From an uncultured Nesterenkonia sp. (GTDB taxonomy: Bacteria; Actinomycetota; Actinomycetes; Actinomycetales; Micrococcaceae), in contig CAMIAK010000029.1 of the NCBI GenBank assembly GCA_946222885.1, positions 1-6,283 on the forward strand: 6,283 nucleotides of DNA, given 5' to 3'. Below, piece after piece: positions 1-5,373 of this stretch. Under the pieces are notes generated by a model. That model did no database searches. It worked only from the letters and a program-made list of their open reading frames with translations, and was not told the DNA's origin. How positions within the stretch are numbered: the first letter of the stretch is position 1; each line of letters starts with the position of its first letter. Made by a program: the position numbers and the translations under genes.

Positions 1-436
1 CGATGAAGGCGAAGGCGAACAGCGGGAAGCCGAAGCCGCGGGCGAAGTAGGCCGCCGCCGCCAGCTCCATGGACCCGGCGCTCAGGGCGATGAGGAAGAG
101 TGCGTGGAAGGCCACCCAGATGGCCGCGCCCAGGGCCATGACCTTCTTCGGGCCGAAGAGGTCGGCCAGAGCGCCGCCGAGGTAGGAGCCGATGGCCACG
201 GCCAGGTTGTGCCAGGTCACGATGGCGGCCACGGTGGTGCCGCTGGTGCTCAGCACCTGGGACATATGCGGCTCGAGGAAGTTCGACTCGATGCCGACGG
301 CGGTCATGATCAGCAGCAGGCCCAAGAATCCCCAGCGCAGGGTGTGGGGGATGCCCATCCGGTCCAGCCGGGACTCCTGGGGGCTGCCGACCTCAGGGAT
401 CGGAGTGTGGGCGGTCTCTGTGCGCACTGCGGTCAC
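1..436 (-). CDS. MFS transporter, polyol-permease-like (partial, N-terminal part)
   Basis: This is the first 145 residues of a membrane permease that runs off the left edge of the window. After a hydrophilic N-terminus of about 34 residues come four hydrophobic segments, at roughly 36-58, 69-91, 100-120 and 126-145. Between the second and third lies the MFS loop signature GGALADLFGPKK (residues 87-98, with D92). The stretch GIESNFLEPHM at the end of the first helix resembles the ribitol/arabinitol permease group (RbtT/DalT type), which is recall rather than a search. The start is GTG at 436-434, because its first bases overlap the dehydrogenase stop as GTGA and a GGAGGG ribosome site lies 6 nt upstream (448-443) inside that gene. 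This coupling implies co-expression. The likely role is uptake of the polyol that the dehydrogenase oxidises; erythritol or threitol is inferred from neighbours only. The family is clear, the substrate is not. Confidence 0.88.
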   Translation of the reverse strand, partial: MTAVRTETAHTPIPEVGSPQESRLDRMGIPHTLRWGFLGLLLIMTAVGIESNFLEPHMSQVLSTSGTTVAAIVTWHNLAVAIGSYLGGALADLFGPKKVMALGAAIWVAFHALFLIALSAGSMELAAAAYFARGFGFPLFAFAFI

Positions 437-1590
437 CGGGCGCCCTCCACCAGGTTGTTTGCCGAGCCTGCCGGGACGGGCCCGTTAGGCAGGATGGACA
501 CCTTCACGGAGCCGCCGGAGGAGTCGCCCACCAGGTCCAGGGCCTCCTGGAAGCGCTCCAGCGGGAACTGGTGGGTGCAGATGTCCTCCATGGGCAGCTT
601 GCCGTCCTCGATCAGCTTGATCGCGGCGGGCCAGCAGTGCGGGCCGAGGTGGGCGCCCAGGACGTCGAGCTCCTTGTCATCGGAGATGATCGACCAGTCC
701 ACCGAGACCTTGTCCTTGAAGACGGAGTACTCGACGAAGCGGCCGAACTTCCGCAGCAGGTTCAGGCCCTGCTGGACGGCCGAGGGGTGGCCGGTGGCCT
801 CGATGTAGACGTCTGCGCCGTAGCCGCCGGTCAGCTCCTTGACCTTGGTCTCGGCGTCCTCCTCGGCGATGTTGATGGTGATGTCGGCGCCGCAGGCCTT
901 GGCCAGCTCGAGCTTCTCATCGACCATGTCCAGGGCGATCACACGCAGCGGGTTCTTCTGACGCACCCCGGCGATGGCGGAGAGGCCGATCGGGCCGGCA
1001 CCGGCGATGACCACGGTGTCCTCGAACTGGATGCCGCCGCGCTCGACCGCGTGCAGGGCGCAGGAGAGCGGCTCGGAGAAGGCGGCGAACTGGCCGGGCA
1101 GCTCGGCGGAGACGCTGTGGGTCAGGGCGCGCTCGGGAACCAGCACGTACTCGGCCATGGCACCGTCGAAGCCCTTGAAGCCGAACATGTCGTGGGGTTC
1201 GCACATCCAGTAGCCGCCGCGGCTGCAGTACAGGCAGTCCCAGCAGGGGACGATCTGCTCGCAGGCCAGCCGCTCGCCCAACTCCACGTCGCGGGCCTGG
1301 AGGGCGCCCTCGCCGGCGGCGACGACGGTGCCGACGAACTCGTGGCCGGGAATCCGGTCCCGCTCGGCCCAGGCCTCCTTGTACTCGCCGCCCCAGAACT
1401 TCTCTGCCCCGTGGTAGCACTTCAGGTCGGAGGCGCAGACGCCGACGGCGTCGGTGCGCAGCAGCAGCTCACCGGGGCCGGGGGTGGGGACGGGACGCTC
1501 TTCGAGGCGGTAGTCCTCGGGGCCGTGGACGACGACGGCCCGCATGGTGCTCGGCAGCTCCGCGGAGGTCTCAGCAGCGGTGGTGGTCAT
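433..1590 (-). CDS. eltD: Zinc-dependent alcohol dehydrogenase, erythritol/L-threitol dehydrogenase (EltD-like)
   Basis: A 385-residue medium-chain dehydrogenase predicted to oxidise erythritol or L-threitol to L-erythrulose with NAD+ in the cytoplasm. Catalytic zinc ligands are visible as C52, H83 and E84 (motif PGHEFVG), with E173 in SEPLSCALH. The structural zinc site is the four-cysteine lobe C116, C119, C122, C130. The Rossmann fold follows with GAGPIG at 197-202, and the acid D221 at the end of the second strand favours NAD+ over NADP+. Phrases such as ASDLKCYHGAEKFWG, EQIVPCW and ISDDKELDVLGAHLGPHCWP are ones I associate with the EltD subgroup rather than sorbitol or threonine dehydrogenases. 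The ATG at 1590 was chosen because AGGAG lies 7 nt upstream; the reading frame stays open to 1692 but that extension has no family-like sequence. The downstream permease overlaps it by 4 nt. The family is certain; the substrate is inferred from similarity and from the kinase and isomerase nearby. Confidence 0.85.
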   Translation of the reverse strand: MTTTAAETSAELPSTMRAVVVHGPEDYRLEERPVPTPGPGELLLRTDAVGVCASDLKCYHGAEKFWGGEYKEAWAERDRIPGHEFVGTVVAAGEGALQARDVELGERLACEQIVPCWDCLYCSRGGYWMCEPHDMFGFKGFDGAMAEYVLVPERALTHSVSAELPGQFAAFSEPLSCALHAVERGGIQFEDTVVIAGAGPIGLSAIAGVRQKNPLRVIALDMVDEKLELAKACGADITINIAEEDAETKVKELTGGYGADVYIEATGHPSAVQQGLNLLRKFGRFVEYSVFKDKVSVDWSIISDDKELDVLGAHLGPHCWPAAIKLIEDGKLPMEDICTHQFPLERFQEALDLVGDSSGGSVKVSILPNGPVPAGSANNLVEGAR

Positions 1591-1597
1591 GGAAGGT

Positions 1598-1602
1598 CTC
1601 CT
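1598..1602 (-). promoter_or_regulatory. Ribosome binding site of the dehydrogenase gene
   Basis: AGGAG, within AGAGGAGA on the minus strand, lies 7 nt before the ATG at 1590. It decides the start in favour of 385 residues over the longer open frame that reaches back to 1692. Confidence 0.8.
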
Positions 1603-1706
1603 CTGGTCGGAACCGGCCGCACCTTCCTCGGCGCGGCCAGGACGTCCCTCACGGTAGGCAGCTGAGCAGGTGGCCCTGCTCACATGGGGCACGTCACGCG
1701 AGCACT

Positions 1707-1734
1707 ATGCTATCCCTCACAGAACGTGTGTCAA
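1707..1734 (-). promoter_or_regulatory. Sigma-70-type promoter of the dehydrogenase-permease operon
   Basis: On the minus strand there is a perfect -35 hexamer TTGACA (1734-1729), a 16-nt spacer, and a -10 hexamer TAGCAT (1712-1707; 4 of 6 matches, and fitting the actinobacterial TANNNT pattern). Transcription would start near 1700 and leave a leader of about 110 nt before the ATG at 1590. The -35 box lies inside the palindrome at 1722-1747, so a protein bound there would block or reshape polymerase binding. No mapped start is available; this is read from sequence alone. Confidence 0.6.
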
Positions 1735-1747
1735 TGCACACATGTTC
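1722..1747. promoter_or_regulatory. Operator-like 26-bp near-palindrome over the dehydrogenase promoter
   Basis: The arms GAACGTGTGT and ACACATGTTC pair at 9 of 10 positions around a 6-nt centre (CAATGC). The site covers the -35 box TTGACA of the dehydrogenase promoter. Its right half contains GCACACATGT (1736-1745), which matches the 10-mer GCACANAYGT found twice between the SorC regulator and the kinase. The likely binder is the SorC regulator encoded at 2464-3432, but this link is inferred from the shared motif only. Confidence 0.6.
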
Positions 1748-1768
1748 ACCCCTGGGGAGACTGCTGGA

Positions 1769-1825
1769 AGCGCAGGAGCCCGACGCCGATGACCACTTCC
1801 GCGGCCGACGTCGGGCTCCTGCGCT
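1769..1825 (-). terminator. Long stem-loop downstream of dps, possible terminator or attenuator
   Basis: Two perfectly complementary 17-nt arms (1769-1785 and 1809-1825; the first begins AGCGCAGGAGCCCGACG) enclose a 23-nt loop that contains the palindrome CCGCGG. It begins about 30 nt past the dps stop and lies between dps and the dehydrogenase promoter. No run of T follows on the minus strand, so it is not a textbook intrinsic terminator. It may act with the smaller adjacent hairpin as a termination or mRNA-stabilising element, or may separate dps from the operon that follows. Confidence 0.5.
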
Positions 1826-1827
1826 GC

Positions 1828-1844
1828 GCGCCGCGAAGCGGCGC
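1828..1844 (-). terminator. Short GC stem-loop right after dps
   Basis: GCGCCGC and GCGGCGC form a perfect 7-bp stem around a tight three-base loop (GAA on the plus strand). It starts 11 nt after the dps stop codon and is followed after only 2 nt by the 17-bp stem-loop at 1769-1825. The pair of hairpins marks the 3' end of the dps transcript. There is no U-tract, so the termination strength is unknown. Confidence 0.4.
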
Positions 1845-1855
1845 CGAGGCTCCGG

Positions 1856-2347
1856 TCAGGAGCGCTCGAGGTGGGAGCGCATGAACCACTGGAAGAGCTC
1901 GAGCTCCTTGACCTGGCCGATGAGCAGGTCCTCGGTGATCGGGTCGATCTGCCCGGTCTTGGCCAGCACATCGCGGTGATCCTCGATGACGCCGGTGTAG
2001 ACCTTGTCCAGCTCGGCGAGGTGCTCCTGGCCGGTGGCCTTGAACAGCGGGTAGTCCTCCCAGGTGCGGGAGGAGGTGAGCTCGCCGCTGAGGCCGCTGG
2101 GGGCGCCGCCCAGGGTGGCGATCCGCTCGGCGACCTCGTCGGCGAAGCCGCGGACGGTCTCGGTCTGGGGGTCGAGCATCTCGTGGATGGCGATGAAGTT
2201 GGGGCCCACCACGTTCCAGTGCACATGCTTGAGCACCAGGTGGAGGTCGTTCAGCGCGTGGAGGCGGCCCTGCAGCAGGCCGGCGATCTCGTGGCCGTTG
2301 TCCGTGCCGAGGCCGGGGACGGTGTAGTCGGAGTACTTCTGAGCCAT
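1856..2347 (-). CDS. dps: Dps-family ferritin-like DNA-protection / iron-storage protein
   Basis: A 163-residue protein of the usual Dps length. Dps proteins form 12-subunit shells that oxidise Fe(II) with hydrogen peroxide and store the iron, and many also bind DNA. The inter-subunit ferroxidase ligands are all present: H43 in VHWNVVG, H55 in IHEMLD, and D70 and E74 in FADEVAERI, the spacing seen in Listeria and E. coli Dps. The N-terminal tail before the first helix is short (about 18 residues) with a single lysine, so strong DNA binding through a lysine-rich tail is doubtful. The ATG at 2347 was chosen because AAGGAG lies 8 nt upstream; a GTG at 2356 lies right at that Shine-Dalgarno and is unlikely to be used. 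The gene has its own apparent promoter and hairpins and sits between two halves of a polyol cluster without a metabolic link. Confidence 0.93.
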   Translation of the reverse strand: MAQKYSDYTVPGLGTDNGHEIAGLLQGRLHALNDLHLVLKHVHWNVVGPNFIAIHEMLDPQTETVRGFADEVAERIATLGGAPSGLSGELTSSRTWEDYPLFKATGQEHLAELDKVYTGVIEDHRDVLAKTGQIDPITEDLLIGQVKELELFQWFMRSHLERS

Positions 2348-2355
2348 GACGAACA

Positions 2356-2361
2356 CTCCTT
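2356..2361 (-). promoter_or_regulatory. Ribosome binding site of dps
   Basis: AAGGAG on the minus strand, 8 nt before the ATG at 2347. It rules out the in-frame GTG at 2356, which would overlap this site. Confidence 0.75.
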
Positions 2362-2375
2362 CGTCTTGTGTCGAA

Positions 2376-2393
2376 CGCTGGCTTATGCCAACG
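2376..2393. repeat. Inverted repeat in the dps leader
   Basis: CGCTGGC and GCCAACG pair at 6 of 7 positions around TTAT. The same stretch carries the hexamer AACGCT twice (2374-2379 and 2390-2395). It falls at or just after the predicted dps transcription start, so it could be an operator overlapping the start or a 5' mRNA hairpin. It does not look like the GCACANAYGT motif of the polyol promoters. Confidence 0.4.
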
Positions 2394-2399
2394 CTCTAA

Positions 2400-2429
2400 A
2401 TCTTAGTTACTCAGAACAAGGTCTGCCAG
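2400..2429 (-). promoter_or_regulatory. Candidate dps promoter
   Basis: In a locally AT-rich stretch, the minus strand shows CTGGCA (2429-2424; 4 of 6 matches to TTGACA), an 18-nt spacer, and TAAGAT (2405-2400; 4 of 6 matches to TATAAT and fitting TANNNT). Transcription would start near 2393, giving a leader of about 45 nt. The boxes are only moderate matches. The small perfect dyad CTAAATCTTAG (2396-2406) overlaps the -10 box. Confidence 0.35.
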
Positions 2430-2463
2430 CAAGATAAGGCTCTCCTTCGGTCGGTGCCCGCGC

Positions 2464-3432
2464 TCACTCCGCGCGGTCGACAGCCCGCGCGGTGGCCTCA
2501 TCGGTGACCAGTACGTTGAACCAGCCCGCCTTGGCGGCGGCGATGATGCTCGGCGCCTTCTGCGCCCCGACAGCGGCGGCGACCCGGGTGGGGACCGCCC
2601 GCAGGGTGTCGCGCGGGATCCGGATCATGCGGTCGTTGCCGGGGAAGGTGACCTCGTCGCCCTCATGGTCGTAGAAGGAGAGGCAGACATCCCCCACGGC
2701 CCGGCCCAGATTGGGGTGGCTGCGCGGGACGGACTGGGCGATCGACTTCCTGGACAGCGGAGGGGCGCCCACGCCGATCAGCGCGACCTTCGCCGAGCTC
2801 CAGTCGTCGGAGATCTGCCGGTAGCCCGGATCGTCCTGAAGCGCGGAGAGCAGCGCCTCGGAGGGCATCAGCGGGGCGAAGAGATAGTGCGGGTAGCCGC
2901 CCGAGGTGGCGGCGAAGGCGCGCACCACCTCATTGGTCTGGTGCCAGGGGTCCGGCTCAGCCTGTCCGCCTACGGTGGGGGCGACGACGACGTCGGAGAA
3001 GTGTCCGAGCCGCTGCTGGGCCAGCGCATAGGTGGTCTCCCCGGAGGAGAGCAGCAGGACGTCGCCGGCGCGCAGTCCGGCGCCGGCCAGCGCCTGGCGG
3101 GCCACCGGGCCCAGTCCCATGCCCATGCGCTGGGACTGGTCGCCGGGGGCCAGATGGACGCCGTCGACGCCCAGTTTGGCCTGCACGCGGTCCCGCAGGT
3201 CGTCCATGCCGCTGGAGGCGGGGCGGTGGACGCGGATCTCCACGATGCCCTGGGCACGGGCCTCGGAGAGCATGCGGCTGATGGAGGGGCGCGAGACCTG
3301 CAGCTGCTCGGCGATCTCCGCCTGGGTGGCGCCCTGCTCGTAGTAGAGCTGCGCGGCGCGGTAGAGCCTCTCCAGTTCGGTGGATCCGGTGGGCTCCTCT
3401 GCCGCCGGGCTTCCCGGGTGGGTTGTGGTCAT
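2464..3432 (-). CDS. SorC-family transcriptional regulator (EryD-like)
   Basis: A 322-residue regulator, typical in length for the SorC family: an N-terminal helix-turn-helix and a large sugar-phosphate-binding domain related to sugar isomerases. The reading LYRAAQLYYEQGATQAEIAE then LQVSRPSISRMLSEAR (about 23-59) is the classic SorC helix-turn-helix; the effector domain covers about 75-318. EryD, the erythritol regulator of Brucella and rhizobia, belongs to this family, which fits the neighbouring genes. The gene is divergent from the kinase, so it probably controls that promoter and its own. Start choice: ATG at 3432 has purine-rich GGAGG and AAGGGA sequences upstream, though at imperfect spacing, and gives the normal family N-terminus. 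An upstream ATG at 3522 (352 residues) has only weak AAGG, and ATG 3450 has none. Likely effector: a tetrulose phosphate or the polyol; inferred. Confidence 0.85.
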   Translation of the reverse strand: MTTTHPGSPAAEEPTGSTELERLYRAAQLYYEQGATQAEIAEQLQVSRPSISRMLSEARAQGIVEIRVHRPASSGMDDLRDRVQAKLGVDGVHLAPGDQSQRMGMGLGPVARQALAGAGLRAGDVLLLSSGETTYALAQQRLGHFSDVVVAPTVGGQAEPDPWHQTNEVVRAFAATSGGYPHYLFAPLMPSEALLSALQDDPGYRQISDDWSSAKVALIGVGAPPLSRKSIAQSVPRSHPNLGRAVGDVCLSFYDHEGDEVTFPGNDRMIRIPRDTLRAVPTRVAAAVGAQKAPSIIAAAKAGWFNVLVTDEATARAVDRAE

Positions 3433-3534
3433 GACGTCCCTTGCCTCCATCGGGCCATCGTATCGGGGCGGTGTGCCCCTGACGTGGTCCCTGCTCGCCG
3501 TTGAGTGGTGCTGATCACTCATTCTGCCTTAGGC

Positions 3535-3574
3535 TGTGCTCAGCACAAATGTCACAGCACATACGTGCGATGAC
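3535..3574. promoter_or_regulatory. Double operator-like dyad between the SorC regulator and the kinase
   Basis: Two dyads lie side by side. The first (3535-3547) is perfect: TGTGCT and AGCACA around one C. The second (3551-3574) has 10-nt arms GTCACAGCAC and GTGCGATGAC, matching at 8 of 10 positions around ATAC. The centres are about 21 nt apart, two helical turns, so two dimers would sit on the same DNA face. The heptamer CAGCACA repeats directly at 3541 and 3555, and GCACANAYGT occurs at 3543-3552 and 3557-3566, as it does in the dehydrogenase promoter. The site lies 37 nt before the kinase ATG. I could not pick a convincing -10/-35 pair for either direction. Confidence 0.6.
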
Positions 3575-3597
3575 GCATCGCCCGTAGCCCCAACGTC

Positions 3598-3604
3598 GAG
3601 GAAG
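3598..3604 (+). promoter_or_regulatory. Ribosome binding site of the kinase gene
   Basis: GAGGAAG lies 6 nt before the ATG at 3611. It sets the start and excludes an in-frame GTG at 3536, which lies inside the operator dyad and would add 25 residues unlike the family. Confidence 0.8.
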
Positions 3605-3610
3605 ACCGCT

Positions 3611-5344
3611 ATGACCTACCTGATCAACTCAGCATCCGACTTCCCCCATGAGGCCGTCCAGGGCTTCGCGGCGGCCAACTCCCAGTACGTCACCGCGGTC
3701 TACGGCGGCGTCGTGCGTTCCACGGAGACCCCGAAGGGCCAGCCCGCCCTGGTCATCGGCGGCGGTTCCGGCCACTACCCGGCCTTCGCCGGCTGGGTGG
3801 GCCCCGGCATGGGTCATGGTGCCCCCTGCGGCAACATCTTCGCCTCCCCCTCCGGCTCCCAGGTCTACTCGGTGGCCAAGAGCGCTGAGAACGGCGGCGG
3901 CGTGATCATGGGCTTCGGCAACTACGCGGGAGACGTCCTGCACTTCGGCGCCGCCGCGGAGAAGCTGCGGGCCGAGGGCATCGACGTGCGGATCATCCGG
4001 GTCAGCGACGACATCGCCTCCAACACGGAGGAGAAGCATCGTGACCGCCGCGGCATCGCCGGGGACCTGCCGGTCTTCAAGATCGCCGGTGCCGCCATCG
4101 AGGCCGGGGCTGACATCGATGAGGCCGAGCGCATCGCCTGGAAGGCCAACGACGCGACCCGCTCCTTCGGGCTGGCCTTCGACGGCTGCACCCTGCCCGG
4201 AGCCGAGGAGCCGCTCTTCCATGTGGAGAAGGGCACCATGGGGGTCGGCCTCGGCATCCACGGTGAGCCGGGCATCAAGGACCTGCCGATGGGCAGTGCC
4301 TCCGAGGTGGCGGACCTGCTCTTCGACGGTCTGCTCAAGGAGCTGCCGGAGAGCCACCGCGACGGCGGCCGGGTCGCCGTGCTGCTCAACGGCCTGGGCA
4401 CCGTGAAGTACGAGGAGCTGTTCGTGGTCTACAGCCGCCTGGCCGAGCGGCTGGAGGGTGCGAGCCTGGTGCCGGTCCAGCCGGAGGTCGGGGAGTTCGT
4501 GACCAGCCTGGACATGGCCGGGCTCTCCCTGACCCTGGTCTACCTGGACGAGGAGCTCGAGCAGCACTGGACCGCCCCGGTGGACACTCCCGCCTACCGC
4601 CGCGGCGAGCCCTCCGGGCTGAAGCCGCTCAGCGAGCAGGCCGCCCGCACCGAGTTCTACCAGCCCGGCGAGGAGCCGGTTCCGGAGGCCTCCGCCGACT
4701 CCCGGGAGCTGGCCGCCGAGATCCTCGAAGTCCTGGAGCTCTTCCAGGGTGTCATCGCCGAGCATGAGCCGGAGCTCGGCCGCATCGACGCGATCGCGGG
4801 CGACGGCGACCATGGCCAGGGCATGGCGCTGGGCACCCGCGGCGCGGTGGAGGCCGGCCGCAGGGCGCTCGAGCGCGGCGCCGGGGCCCGCACCCTGCTG
4901 CTTCACGCCGGACCTGCGTGGGCCGACGTCGCCGGCGGCACATCCGGGGCCCTGTGGGGTGCGGCGCTGACTGCGGCCGGCGGCACCTTCTCCGATGACT
5001 CCGGCGCCGACGACGCGACCAAGGCCCAGGCCCTGATCACCGCCGTCGACGCCGTCAGCCGGCTGGGCGGGGCCAAGCCCGGGGATAAGACGATGATCGA
5101 CGCCGCAGTTCCCTTCGCCGAGACGCTGAAGGCTGAGTTCGACTCCTGCAGCGAGCTGTTCAGCTCCGTCTCCGCCGCCGCAGTGGCTTCCAAGGCCGCT
5201 GCGGAGAAGACCGCCGACATGACTGCCCGGCTGGGCCGCTCGCGCGCTCTGGCGGAGAAGTCCCTGGGCACCCCGGACCCGGGTGCGATCTCCTTCTCCC
5301 TGCTGATGGAGGCCCTGGCAGAGCGCATCGGCTCGAAGCGCTGA
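3611..5344 (+). CDS. lerK: Dihydroxyacetone-kinase-family ketose kinase, DhaK-DhaL fusion (L-erythrulose kinase, LerK-like)
   Basis: A 577-residue ATP-dependent kinase with both halves of the dihydroxyacetone kinase family in one chain. The DhaK half (about 1-335) binds the ketose: GGGSGH at 50-55 with H55, GNYAGDVLHF with D108, and GLGIHGEPG with H217, the histidine that holds the ketone carbonyl covalently in this family. After a linker, the DhaL half (about 375-575) binds ATP: IDAIAGDGDHG with D393, D398 and D400 as magnesium ligands, GGTSG at 442-446, and KPGDKTM at 489-495. Fused ATP-using kinases of this kind include true dihydroxyacetone kinases and the D- and L-erythrulose kinases DerK and LerK. 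The adjacent EryH/LerI-like isomerase and EltD-like dehydrogenase favour L-erythrulose, giving L-erythrulose 1-phosphate. Dihydroxyacetone cannot be excluded by sequence alone. First gene of a two-gene operon; 29 nt separate it from the isomerase. Confidence 0.9.
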   Translation: MTYLINSASDFPHEAVQGFAAANSQYVTAVYGGVVRSTETPKGQPALVIGGGSGHYPAFAGWVGPGMGHGAPCGNIFASPSGSQVYSVAKSAENGGGVIMGFGNYAGDVLHFGAAAEKLRAEGIDVRIIRVSDDIASNTEEKHRDRRGIAGDLPVFKIAGAAIEAGADIDEAERIAWKANDATRSFGLAFDGCTLPGAEEPLFHVEKGTMGVGLGIHGEPGIKDLPMGSASEVADLLFDGLLKELPESHRDGGRVAVLLNGLGTVKYEELFVVYSRLAERLEGASLVPVQPEVGEFVTSLDMAGLSLTLVYLDEELEQHWTAPVDTPAYRRGEPSGLKPLSEQAARTEFYQPGEEPVPEASADSRELAAEILEVLELFQGVIAEHEPELGRIDAIAGDGDHGQGMALGTRGAVEAGRRALERGAGARTLLLHAGPAWADVAGGTSGALWGAALTAAGGTFSDDSGADDATKAQALITAVDAVSRLGGAKPGDKTMIDAAVPFAETLKAEFDSCSELFSSVSAAAVASKAAAEKTADMTARLGRSRALAEKSLGTPDPGAISFSLLMEALAERIGSKR

Positions 5345-5373
5345 GTCCCGGCCGGTCTGACCGAGGAGGTCCT

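Noticed and set aside
571..1665. Long plus-strand open frame (364 codons) opposite the dehydrogenase gene.
   Set aside because: Its Ala/Gly/Leu/Val-rich sequence matches no family and mirrors the codon bias of the real minus-strand gene, whose zinc and NAD motifs are intact.
1684..1979. Short plus-strand frames through the dehydrogenase promoter and the dps hairpins.
   Set aside because: They run across an operator, two stem-loops and the 3' end of dps, with no family likeness; better explained as non-coding and antisense sequence.
2431..2463. Possible terminator after the SorC regulator (AAGG / CCTT around CTCT).
   Set aside because: The stem is only 4 bp with no T-run; too weak to call.
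2665..3504. Plus-strand open frame opposite the SorC regulator.
   Set aside because: Low-complexity composition and no motif; it is the mirror of a convincing regulator.
3536..3610. GTG start for the kinase that would add 25 residues.
   Set aside because: It lies inside the operator dyad, lacks a ribosome site, and the added residues do not resemble the DhaK N-terminus; ATG 3611 has GAGGAAG at good spacing.
3629..4906. Long minus-strand open frame (425 codons) opposite the kinase gene.
   Set aside because: Same antisense effect of GC-rich third positions; no ribosome site or recognisable domain, while the plus strand encodes a complete kinase.
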